Shown one piece after another: positions 7,762 through 14,931 of a DNA stretch of 23,811 nt (within the stretch, counting starts at the first letter, position 1; each line of letters begins with the position of its first letter). The DNA lies in contig CAZCQP010000043.1 of the NCBI GenBank assembly GCA_964500895.1, forward strand, positions 1 through 23,811, given 5' to 3'. The notes beneath the pieces were generated by a model. That model worked only from the letters and a program-made list of their open reading frames with translations. It was not told the origin of the DNA and did no database searches. A program made the translations under genes and the position numbers. The stretch is from CAZCQP01 sp964500895 (lineage in GTDB: Bacteria; Bacillota; Clostridia; Lachnospirales; JAISER01).

Positions 7762-8877
7762 TTACTCCTTCTCCCTGATTTTTTTAAATAGTCCCAATTT
7801 GTTCTTGATACTTATCCAGGACAGCTCTCTGCCCCCGGTAATTCCGTCTGCCCGCCAAATCAAAAATACAATCATCATAACCGCAACCACTATTTCTGTC
7901 GCACCCGATACCTCAAGCCCGCCCCTGGTAAGGAGCAGCTCAACCTGTCGCAGCGCCTGCCGGACAAGTGTCACCAAGAATGTCCCAAAGAAAGCGCCGG
8001 AGACAGACATGGAACCGCCGATTACGAGCATGGAAAGCAACATAAAGAGTTCACTCATATAAAATGAGGAGGCGGAAATGGACAGGATGTAGTGTGAATA
8101 CAGGCCGCCGGCAAGGCCACCAATAAATGCACTCGTCACATATCCGTAATAACGCACTGCAATGAAGTTGATGCCGCTGGAACGGGCGGCATGGCGGTCA
8201 TCCCGGCTTGCCCGCAACTTTAGGCCAAGCGAGGATTCCTTGAAATAAAAAACCCCAATGATTACAAGCACTGCTACCCCAAGGGCTACCCAGAGGGTGG
8301 TCAGACGTGTGCCGCCAAGGGTAAAGGTTCTGGGTCCATTGGTAACTTGCGCCCACTGAGACAGCAGCACATTGATGACAATGAGCAGTGCAAACTGGGT
8401 GATTGCTCCAACCGAATCTGAAAGACGCATCAATGGCCAAGCGACAATGGCGGCCACAAGCATTGCGAGCAACGCACCGGCCAGCAGTGCTAAGGGGAAT
8501 GGCAGATGCAGATTCACCAGAAAAGGATACATCATGGGTATCTGTATGGCTTTTAGTGTTGGCGTCATGGAAAATATGGCCGAGGCAAAAGCGCCAATGC
8601 CAACATAGCCCACATAGCTCCAATTCAGTATTCCGGAGTTGCCCATGTAAAGTTGAAAGCCAAGGGCCATAATTAACATAATGGTGCCTGATGTGAATAT
8701 GTCCTCAATAAATGGAATATTCAGCCACCAGATAAAGAGGCCTATCACAACGAGTATGGTAACCAGAAAAACCACCGTCGAAGACTTGCGTGAAAAGTCA
8801 AGGCGTTGGATGAGGCCTGCTGCGGCAGACTGCTTATTGCCCCCTTGCTGGGGTAAAATATGATTTGATGAACTCAT
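7762..8877 (-). CDS. LivM-family ABC permease (amide/branched-chain amino acid type)
   Basis: A 371-residue polytopic membrane protein. A hydrophilic N-terminal extension of about 30 residues precedes the first helix. The pattern NSGILNWSYVGYVGIGAFAS (about 80-99) corresponds to the LivM segment before the transmembrane core. RASRDDRHAARSSGINFIAV is the cytoplasmic coupling helix. The gene overlaps the LivH-type gene by 4 nt (ATGA). Members of this family move branched-chain amino acids, urea or short amides. The downstream formamidase-family gene favours an amide or urea-like substrate, which is inference. Confidence 0.88.
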   Translation of the reverse strand: MSSSNHILPQQGGNKQSAAAGLIQRLDFSRKSSTVVFLVTILVVIGLFIWWLNIPFIEDIFTSGTIMLIMALGFQLYMGNSGILNWSYVGYVGIGAFASAIFSMTPTLKAIQIPMMYPFLVNLHLPFPLALLAGALLAMLVAAIVAWPLMRLSDSVGAITQFALLIVINVLLSQWAQVTNGPRTFTLGGTRLTTLWVALGVAVLVIIGVFYFKESSLGLKLRASRDDRHAARSSGINFIAVRYYGYVTSAFIGGLAGGLYSHYILSISASSFYMSELFMLLSMLVIGGSMSVSGAFFGTFLVTLVRQALRQVELLLTRGGLEVSGATEIVVAVMMIVFLIWRADGITGGRELSWISIKNKLGLFKKIREKE

Positions 8878-9776
8878 CCTACACGCTCCTCTTGATAGTT
8901 ACCACGTATCAGCCCCTCAGGTTTAAGCACCAAAAATGCGATAACAATAAGGAACATGAACGCATCACGGTATGAAAGCAACTGGGTGGGCAGTGTCAGC
9001 GAGAGAATGTTTGCGATAAGCGCATAGACAAACCCGCCAGCCACAGACCCGGGCAACGAATGCATTCCGCCGATTACCACCGCAATAAAGCCGATTAATA
9101 ATGGCGACGAACCCATTAAAGGCTCAACAGACCCTGTACGGGCAGACCAGAATATTGCCACCACACCAGCCAGAAAGCCGCTAATGATGAAGGCTGACGA
9201 AATGACAAGGTTTGCCGGAACGCCCATTAGCCTGGCGGTGACAAAGTTTTCAGAGGCAGCACGCATGGCCACGCCCAGTGTGGTATATCGCATGATAATG
9301 ACCAAGATGGCCAGCAACACAATCGTGGTGACAATCATCAAATAATTACGCAGCGGTGTGTTAATTCCAAATAACTCAATGTTCGTATGGAAAAAGGCGG
9401 GTACAGGTACGGCTTTTGACCGTGGACTGATGCCCAATTGAAATATACGCTGCAATATAACGCTAATTGCAAAAGAGGTGACAAGCAATGCCTCAAGTGA
9501 GCGCCCACGAAATGGCCTAAAAGCAATATATTCGCTTAAAAAGCCGATGGCTATGCCAGTGATAATGCCAATTAAAAAAACCAATGGCCAAGGCACGGAA
9601 GTGAAGCTGCCCAAAAAATACAGAACATAGGCGCTAACGGTAATGAATTCACCGTAGGCAAAGTTTACTAATTTACAAATACCGAAGACAAATAGCAAGC
9701 CTAAGGCGATTAGCGCATACAAGCTGCCCATGCTTAACACATTGATGACAAACTCAAAGAAAACATGTGCATTCAT
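8874..9776 (-). CDS. LivH-family ABC permease
   Basis: A 300-residue permease, the usual LivH length. Typical features are SLYALIALGLLFVFGICKLV and NFAYGEFITVSAY near the N-terminus, the coupling segment AMRAASENFVTARLMGVPAN, and GFIAVVIGGMHSLPGSVAGG towards the C-terminus. It pairs with the LivM-type protein to form the membrane channel. The gene starts 1 nt before the LivF-type stop region and overlaps the LivM-type start by 4 nt, so the whole block is translationally coupled. Confidence 0.9.
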   Translation of the reverse strand: MNAHVFFEFVINVLSMGSLYALIALGLLFVFGICKLVNFAYGEFITVSAYVLYFLGSFTSVPWPLVFLIGIITGIAIGFLSEYIAFRPFRGRSLEALLVTSFAISVILQRIFQLGISPRSKAVPVPAFFHTNIELFGINTPLRNYLMIVTTIVLLAILVIIMRYTTLGVAMRAASENFVTARLMGVPANLVISSAFIISGFLAGVVAIFWSARTGSVEPLMGSSPLLIGFIAVVIGGMHSLPGSVAGGFVYALIANILSLTLPTQLLSYRDAFMFLIVIAFLVLKPEGLIRGNYQEERVG

Positions 9777-10556
9777 TTATTTATCGCCTCCTTTTTGTCC
9801 GCCAAGATATACCGCTGTGATATCCACAGTATCCGCCATATCCTGGGGCCGGCCTGCGAATTCCACTGTTCCGGTTGAGAACAGATAGGCACGGTCGGCA
9901 ATCTCAAGTGCCCGCTCAGCATTTTGTTCCACAAGCAGGATTGTTATGCCTCGGGATTTGAGCTCTATGATAAGCTCAAATATCTGATCAACACGGGCAG
10001 GTGAAAGACCCAGTGAGGGCTCGTCCATCATCAGCAGGTCGGGATGAGAAATCAGCCCCCGAGCAATTGCAAGCATCTGCTGCTCGCCGCCGGAGAGCAA
10101 ACCGCCAGGCTGGTTATAGCGATCTTTAAGAATGGGAAAGAGGGTGAAAAAATCTTCCAAATCTGCGGCAAAACGCTGGGCATTATAGCGCCCAAAGGCA
10201 CCGATGCGCAGGTTTTCCGCCACCGTAAGGGATGGGAATATGTCACGCCCTTCCGGCACCAGCGCCATGCCAAGCTTATGAAGCTGTTCGGGCTTCTTGC
10301 CCGTAACATCCTTGTCTTTGAAGCGAATGCTCCCGGATTGTGGCTTCAGCACACCCGAAATAGCTTTCAAGACAGTTGATTTTCCGGCGCCATTGACACC
10401 ACAGATGCTCACCAGCTCCCCTTTATGAACCTCTAGGGAAACCCCATGCAAGGCCAGTACGGAACCGTAACCAACGTAGAGGTCCGAGACTTGCAGAATC
10501 GGCTTATCCGCCGACTGTTCCAAAGCTTTTTCGGAGGTGTTTCTGTAGTTACTCAT
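9777..10556 (-). CDS. LivF-family ABC transporter ATP-binding protein
   Basis: A 259-residue ATPase. Walker A GVNGAGKST lies at 53-61, followed by the LivF-typical LVPEGRDIFPSLTVAENL, signature LSGGEQQ at 154-160, Walker B LLMMDEP at about 174-180 with SLGLSP, and the H-loop region LLVEQNAERALEIADRAY. The family usually begins nearer the Walker A site, so the first roughly 18 residues are a short extension. All motifs are intact. Its signature would complete the ATP site formed by the Walker A of the LivG-type partner. The start overlaps the LivG-type stop by 4 nt. Confidence 0.92.
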   Translation of the reverse strand: MSNYRNTSEKALEQSADKPILQVSDLYVGYGSVLALHGVSLEVHKGELVSICGVNGAGKSTVLKAISGVLKPQSGSIRFKDKDVTGKKPEQLHKLGMALVPEGRDIFPSLTVAENLRIGAFGRYNAQRFAADLEDFFTLFPILKDRYNQPGGLLSGGEQQMLAIARGLISHPDLLMMDEPSLGLSPARVDQIFELIIELKSRGITILLVEQNAERALEIADRAYLFSTGTVEFAGRPQDMADTVDITAVYLGGQKGGDK

Positions 10557-11284
10557 GACGCAGCACTCCCCAAATATGCCCTAATTACCTCAGGTTCCTT
10601 GCGCACATCCTCTGGAAGACCTTCGGCAATGGTTTTGCCGTAACTCAACACATGCAGACGGTTGCAGAGATTCATAATCAGCCGCATGTCATGATCAACG
10701 ATGAGTATGCCGATGTTTTTCTTTGCCGGCATGGGTTTTAAAAGGGACAGCATCTCATCTGTTTCCTGTTCATTTAAGCCGGCGGCCGGCTCATCCAAAA
10801 GCAGGAATTTGGGCTGTGCCGACAATGCCCGGGCAATCTCCAGCAAACGCTGGTCACGAAAAGTTAAGCCCTGGGCAGGCATATCCATTTTATCACCTAA
10901 ACCCAGTTCTTCTAAAAGCCCGGCAGCAAGGTGTGTGGCTTTACGCCGGTGAGTGCCCACACCAATGGCACCAACCACCGCATTTTCCAGGCAGGTTAAA
11001 TTTTTGAAAAGCCTTATGGTTTGATATGTGCGCACCAATCCATAGCGGGGAACCTGATACCCTTGCATTTCGCTAATGTTATGGCTGTCAATGGTTACAT
11101 GTCCGCTGTCTTTGGCCAGCATTCCTGTCATAATGTTTATCATTGTTGTCTTCCCTGAACCGTTAGGGCCAATCAATCCAAGTATCTCGCCGGTTTCCAG
11201 GTGTAAGCTCACATCGTCAACGGCTTTAAGGCTACCAAAGCGCTTGCCTAGTGCTTTAACGGTGAGAGTAGATTTATTTTCCAT
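10553..11284 (-). CDS. LivG-family ABC transporter ATP-binding protein with altered signature motif
   Basis: A 243-residue ATPase starting MENKSTL at 11284, 9 nt after GGAG. A frame extension to 11341 has no supporting ribosome site. Walker A GPNGSGKTT is at 39-47, the Q-loop at RTYQTIRLF, Walker B LLLDEP at 161-166 with AAGLN, and the H-loop His at about 198 in VDHDM. The ABC signature, normally L(S/T)xG(Q/D)Q in this family, reads LTFRDQ at 140-145, so the conserved glycine is replaced by arginine. LivG and LivF act as a heterodimer, so the site using LivF's Walker A would be impaired while the other remains canonical. A 101-nt gap separates it from the binding-protein gene. Confidence 0.9.
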   Translation of the reverse strand: MENKSTLTVKALGKRFGSLKAVDDVSLHLETGEILGLIGPNGSGKTTMINIMTGMLAKDSGHVTIDSHNISEMQGYQVPRYGLVRTYQTIRLFKNLTCLENAVVGAIGVGTHRRKATHLAAGLLEELGLGDKMDMPAQGLTFRDQRLLEIARALSAQPKFLLLDEPAAGLNEQETDEMLSLLKPMPAKKNIGILIVDHDMRLIMNLCNRLHVLSYGKTIAEGLPEDVRKEPEVIRAYLGSAAS

Positions 11285-11385
11285 AATGTCACACTCCAAC
11301 GCAAGGAAGCGTGCCCTATTAGTAGCACACGAATAAAGCACGCTTATCTTTCATCTTGTCTTAGAACCTGTATTCTTAAAAGCGC

Positions 11386-12594
11386 TTAAGGACGAGGCAG
11401 ATAACTGGGTATCGACCATTCAACGAAGACAGGCTTGCCGTCCACAAGCTCAATCACTGCGGCTGCCTTGTTGGGCTCATGGCCACTGGCCGCATCGGAC
11501 CAATCCAGTTCCCCTGTTAGCAGGGTGGAGAATGTGGTGTCTTCCATGTATTTAGCCATTTTTTCGCCATCGGTGCTATTGGTCTCACGCATGGCTTCAG
11601 CGAGCACCATGATCACGTCATAGCCTGCCATGGACCAAGGAGCATCCACGTCTCTGCCAAACATGGCTTTATATGCCTCGTTGTATTTGTTAAACCCAGG
11701 CACGGCTTCTTCACTGTTATAGCTGTGAGAGTCCCAAACAATGTTGTTGCCAAATTGCTCTCCCAACAGATCGAACATGGCAGGGTCATCATAAGCATCC
11801 CCGCCATAGATAGGCAAGTCAATACCGGCGGTGCGGAATTCCTTGATGATTGTGCCCAGGTCGGGCATGTAGGAGCTTATGTATATGAAATCCGGCGTTT
11901 CAGGCAGTGCTTTGTAGTGGGCAATCAGCGCAGCGGTGTCAACCTTTCCTTGGCTGAAAATATCCTCACGCAATACGGTGCCGCCAAAATGTTCAAAAGA
12001 CTCTACAAAGTAACGTGAAAGGCTTTTGGTATAATCTATAAAGTCATCTGTGATGACAAAACAGGTTTTAAAGCCATCTTTCACATAAGCCTTTTCAGCG
12101 ATTACAGAACCCATGGTGGTGTTCCACATAGACAACGTAAACTGCTTGTCGCCAAGCATGGTGCTGCCGAACAGCGGCGAAGACGCGCTATTGCTAATGC
12201 CAACAATCCCCGCTTCTTGTGCTGCACGACATGCCGGACCTCCGAAGTCATAGTCCGATGATGGAATAATGGCAACTGCACCTTGGTCTATGAGTTGTTT
12301 GGCCACTTCTGCGGCTGTTGCTGGGTCGGACTTAGAGTCCATGTTGCGGAATTCCAGCATCTTTCCGTTGATGCCGCCGTTTTTATTAACTTCCTCCACC
12401 GCCACCTTGACACCTTCCATAGCCGGAGCGTCTAGGGGAGCTTGAATGCCTGTGATAGACATTGCACCGCCAATGATAATGGTATCACTTTCCCCCTGTG
12501 CCGTACCACTGTTATCCCTACGGCACCCCGTAGCCGTGAGCATTGTTGCACCCAAAACAACAGCCATCATTAAAAAAACAATCTTTTGCTTCAT
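11386..12594 (-). CDS. LivK-type substrate-binding lipoprotein (periplasmic-binding fold I)
   Basis: A 402-residue extracytoplasmic binding protein of the branched-chain amino acid/amide class. The N-terminus has a hydrophobic signal and the lipobox TATGC (Cys at residue 24). Family blocks include IIIGGAMSITGIQAPLDAPA, GVKVAVEEVNKNGGINGK and, in the C-terminal lobe, YNEAYKAMFGRDVDAPWSMA followed by GYDVIMVLAEAM. It is the first gene of the operon with its own consensus promoter. The same fold binds leucine, urea or short amides; the terminal formamidase-family gene of the operon points to an amide. Confidence 0.9.
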   Translation of the reverse strand: MKQKIVFLMMAVVLGATMLTATGCRRDNSGTAQGESDTIIIGGAMSITGIQAPLDAPAMEGVKVAVEEVNKNGGINGKMLEFRNMDSKSDPATAAEVAKQLIDQGAVAIIPSSDYDFGGPACRAAQEAGIVGISNSASSPLFGSTMLGDKQFTLSMWNTTMGSVIAEKAYVKDGFKTCFVITDDFIDYTKSLSRYFVESFEHFGGTVLREDIFSQGKVDTAALIAHYKALPETPDFIYISSYMPDLGTIIKEFRTAGIDLPIYGGDAYDDPAMFDLLGEQFGNNIVWDSHSYNSEEAVPGFNKYNEAYKAMFGRDVDAPWSMAGYDVIMVLAEAMRETNSTDGEKMAKYMEDTTFSTLLTGELDWSDAASGHEPNKAAAVIELVDGKPVFVEWSIPSYLPRP

Positions 12595-12635
12595 TCGTAC
12601 ACCTACTTCCTTATAATTTATAAATGCTTCCTTGC

Positions 12636-12664
12636 AGTATAGTACAGCGCCAATGTGATGTCAA
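12636..12664 (-). promoter_or_regulatory. Sigma-A promoter of the amide-uptake operon
   Basis: On the minus strand TTGACA (12659-12664) and TATACT (12636-12641) are 17 bp apart, a near-consensus promoter. Transcription would begin about 35 bases before the binding-protein start at 12594. Confidence 0.7.
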
Positions 12665-12735
12665 GAAGTGGCAAAATATATTTTACCAAGTTTTCTCGAA
12701 TGCCAGTACACATCAAGGCTATTGGCCGTATGAGC

Positions 12736-12765
12736 AGAAGGCCCGTCCTTTCGGACGGGCCTTCT
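12736..12765. terminator. Strong GC-rich hairpin after the kinase gene, probable terminator
   Basis: AGAAGGCCCGTCC (12736-12748) and GGACGGGCCTTCT (12753-12765) form a perfect 13-bp stem with a TTTC loop. It lies 34 bases downstream of the minus-strand kinase stop and upstream of the next minus-strand promoter, so it should end the kinase message. The only T-rich tail (TTCTTGTT) is on the plus strand, while the minus side lacks a T run. Hence the strand is left open. Confidence 0.6.
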
Positions 12766-12798
12766 TGTTAATCGGTCGGATATGAAAGCCCACCTATT

Positions 12799-13689
12799 TT
12801 ACCCACAAGCTGCATCCACCTCTTGCGAAAGTGGAATGGACTGCGCCGCACCGGCTTTTGTAACGGTTAATGCCGCAGCAGCGGCGGCTCTTTGCAAGGC
12901 TTGCTTATCGCTTAAACCGCTGCACAGCCCGGCCAGATAATAGCCGGTGAAGGTGTCCCCGGCGGCGGTGGTATCCACCACCTGATGTGGGGCTACCGTT
13001 ACCGCCTTTTGGGCGAAACATTCCCCGCCCTGGGCAAACAGTGCCCCGGCTTCCCCCAATGTTAAAACAATTTTGACCTGGGGGTACAGCTGCTGCATGT
13101 GCGCCACAATGTCCTGAGGGGCTTCTTGTTGCGTTAAAGCCGCCCCTTCATGCTCATTTAAAATGAAAATGTCCACAAGGTGCAAGGGAAGCTGAAGGCA
13201 AGCTTCATTCATGGGGGAAGGGTTAAGTGCAATGACGGCTCCCTTTTCCTTTGCCAGCGCCATCATGGTTCCCGTACATGACGTTTCGTTTTGAAACAAC
13301 ACCACATCCCCGGGTGCCATGTGATCCGACACCTGCTGGGCATAGGTTTCATCCAACATTTGGTTGGTGCCCCCATACAGCAGAATGCAGTTTTGCCCTT
13401 TGTGGTTCACCTGAATGATGGCATGGCCGTTGACGCTTTCCACCTTCTGGATAAGGGAAACATCCACCCCGGCATCTTGCAGTGTATCCAGCAGAAACGG
13501 CGATTCCTTGGACACAAAACCGCAGTGGCGCACAGCCGCCCCAGCCTTTGCCAAGGCAATGGACTGGTTCAACCCCTTCCCCCCGGCAAAAGTTTGCATA
13601 TCTAAGGAAGCAATCGTTTCCCCCTGCCGCACAAAATCGTTCACGGTATACACATAGTCAATGTTTAAGGAGCCATAATTGTAAATCAT
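12799..13689 (-). CDS. PfkB/ribokinase-family sugar kinase
   Basis: A 296-residue cytoplasmic kinase that phosphorylates a sugar or nucleoside with ATP. The first PfkB signature is FAGGKGLNQSIALAKAG (GGKG at 36-39, with the ribokinase-like N at 41). The mid-protein ILNEHEGAAL corresponds to the NxxE motif. The second signature VDTTAAGDTFTGYYLAGL has the catalytic base Asp at 245; the usual GAGD reads AAGD. The length fits ribokinase. It is the last gene of the minus arm, 15 nt after the ADP-ribosylglycohydrolase-family gene, with a weak GGGG ribosome site. Ribose released by that enzyme is a plausible substrate, but deoxyribose, adenosine or fructose-like substrates are not excluded. Confidence 0.88.
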   Translation of the reverse strand: MIYNYGSLNIDYVYTVNDFVRQGETIASLDMQTFAGGKGLNQSIALAKAGAAVRHCGFVSKESPFLLDTLQDAGVDVSLIQKVESVNGHAIIQVNHKGQNCILLYGGTNQMLDETYAQQVSDHMAPGDVVLFQNETSCTGTMMALAKEKGAVIALNPSPMNEACLQLPLHLVDIFILNEHEGAALTQQEAPQDIVAHMQQLYPQVKIVLTLGEAGALFAQGGECFAQKAVTVAPHQVVDTTAAGDTFTGYYLAGLCSGLSDKQALQRAAAAAALTVTKAGAAQSIPLSQEVDAACG

Positions 13690-13704
13690 GTTCGCATCCC
13701 CACT

Positions 13705-14691
13705 TTATTGAATCAGTTTTGCAAGCTTGGTGGCCATGTCTTTAATATCTAGCCCGGCTGTAAAGTTCAAGCAAGTGCCGGTTGGGAAACGGGTTTTTTC
13801 CACCCAATGGGCCGGAATGGCACTTACGCCGTATTTAGCGCCCAAAATGGCACCCGCCACTGCGCCGATGGTGTCTGCGTCCCGGGCAAAGTTCGCCGCC
13901 AGAATGACCCCTTCACGGAAAGTTTTGTTGCTTAAACGCAAGCAGCCAAAGGTGGAAGGAATGGCTTCTGCGGTGGTGGCCCAGGTGCTGGTGTACAGTT
14001 CATCGTGCAAAGGCATCCAGGCATCCAGCATGTTGCCGTTTGCGTTGTCCACAATTTCAAAGGCACGGTTCATGGCGTAAAACAGCCAGGAATCTTCAGG
14101 AATAACAGACATAGCACCTTCAAATATTTCTTCCATGGTGGCATCCACCATGGCCAAGGAAACGGCCACAGCGACTGCTTGTGCGCCCCAAACCCCGTCT
14201 CTGTAATGGCTGACGGTGGCATCAATTTCCGCCATGGCGGCGGCACGTTCCGGGTCACCGGCGCAAATAATGCCTACAGGGCCAATGCGCATGGCAGAAC
14301 CGTCGCTCATGTGGAAGGCGTTATGCTTGCCGGACAGCGGCGGACGCAAGCCTTTGCGCAAGTTGGCAGAAGCTTCAATTTCGCTGGCGCCTCCCCGTTT
14401 GAACTCATCTTGAATGGCTACGTTTTCAAGCCAAGCTTGAACAACAATATCGCTGGTTAGCGCACCGCCGCAATCAATAAGGGTTTTGGCTGTTAAAAGG
14501 GCAAATTCGGTGTCGTCGGTGCTCCAGGAAGCACCCTTGTTAAAATCTGTGGTAATGCCGTAATTGGCACGGTTTTCTTGTTTGCGGGCAGCATCGCCTA
14601 AAGAGTCGCCAATGGCCAGGCCGCTTAATGCGCCATAGGCTTTTTCAAAGGCTTTCTCTGGGTTTGCAGCCAGTTCTTTACGTGTCATCAT
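13705..14691 (-). CDS. ADP-ribosylglycohydrolase-family protein (DraG-like fold)
   Basis: A 328-residue all-helical hydrolase of the ADP-ribosylglycohydrolase family, whose known members cleave N- or O-linked ADP-ribose using two metal ions. The N-terminal block ALSGLAIGDSLGDA (21-34), the metal-binding SxDDTE at 56-61 and the C-terminal DADTIGAVAGAILGAKYG (Asp at 271 and 273) are all conserved. GAGGAG lies 9 nt before ATG 14691; ATG 14688 follows at once. The open frame extends to 14826, but that part only reads through a palindromic repeat, so it is excluded. The location between a sugar importer and a ribokinase-family gene suggests hydrolysis of an imported ribosyl compound rather than regulation of nitrogenase. 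Confidence 0.85.
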   Translation of the reverse strand: MMTRKELAANPEKAFEKAYGALSGLAIGDSLGDAARKQENRANYGITTDFNKGASWSTDDTEFALLTAKTLIDCGGALTSDIVVQAWLENVAIQDEFKRGGASEIEASANLRKGLRPPLSGKHNAFHMSDGSAMRIGPVGIICAGDPERAAAMAEIDATVSHYRDGVWGAQAVAVAVSLAMVDATMEEIFEGAMSVIPEDSWLFYAMNRAFEIVDNANGNMLDAWMPLHDELYTSTWATTAEAIPSTFGCLRLSNKTFREGVILAANFARDADTIGAVAGAILGAKYGVSAIPAHWVEKTRFPTGTCLNFTAGLDIKDMATKLAKLIQ

Positions 14692-14785
14692 ACCGTTACG
14701 CTCCTCTAGCATGTTTATGTATCTTTCAAATATGGGGCACACAGATTGGTTGCCCTGCGTGCCCCATTGCGTATTAACAAAAACC

Positions 14786-14817
14786 TTGGGAAACTTTTTC
14801 AGGAAAAAGTTTCCCAA
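14786..14817 (+). repeat. Dispersed palindromic repeat, copy A
   Basis: Two perfect 15-nt arms (14786-14800 and 14803-14817, left arm TTGGGAAACTTTTTC) flank an AG centre. The flanks ACC before and ACCCTTCAAAA after match those of the copy at 23769-23800. It lies just upstream of the ribosome site of the ADP-ribosylglycohydrolase-family gene and downstream of the binding-protein gene, so it may act as a processing or attenuation hairpin between them. Confidence 0.75.
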
Positions 14818-14839
14818 ACCCTTCAAAAAGCATTCTCTT

Positions 14840-14864
14840 AGAAATGCCGCATGGCGGCATTTCT
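14840..14864. repeat. Perfect inverted repeat in the hairpin cluster
   Basis: AGAAATGCCGC (14840-14850) and GCGGCATTTCT (14854-14864) pair perfectly over 11 bp with an ATG loop. A further 12-bp palindrome, TTCTTATAAGAA, lies at 14884-14895. Both sit between the repeats at 14786 and 14908 in the gap between the binding-protein and glycohydrolase genes. Neither has a clear T tract. Confidence 0.55.
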
Positions 14865-14907
14865 GTAAAAATTCTTTGCTTCGTTCTTATAAGAAAGAAG
14901 TGGGGTT

Positions 14908-14922
14908 CGGGGCAAAGCCCCG
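14908..14922 (-). terminator. GC-rich hairpin after the binding-protein gene
   Basis: CGGGGC-AAA-GCCCCG, with the same core and loop as the hairpin at 3553-3571, lies only 9 bases downstream of the binding-protein stop on the minus strand. No T run follows on either side. It could protect the 3' end of the upstream part of the message or partly terminate it. Confidence 0.4.
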
Positions 14923-14931
14923 TGGTTATGA

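Noticed and set aside
11285..11385. GCGTGC/GCACGC inverted repeat between the binding-protein and LivG-type genes
   Set aside because: The arms are only 6 bp with a long loop, and no T tract follows on the minus strand, so a terminator or attenuator cannot be supported.
14692..14826. N-terminal extension of the ADP-ribosylglycohydrolase-family protein
   Set aside because: The extra 45 codons translate the palindromic repeat and have no ribosome site, while ATG 14691 has GAGGAG 9 nt upstream and begins at the family's usual position.
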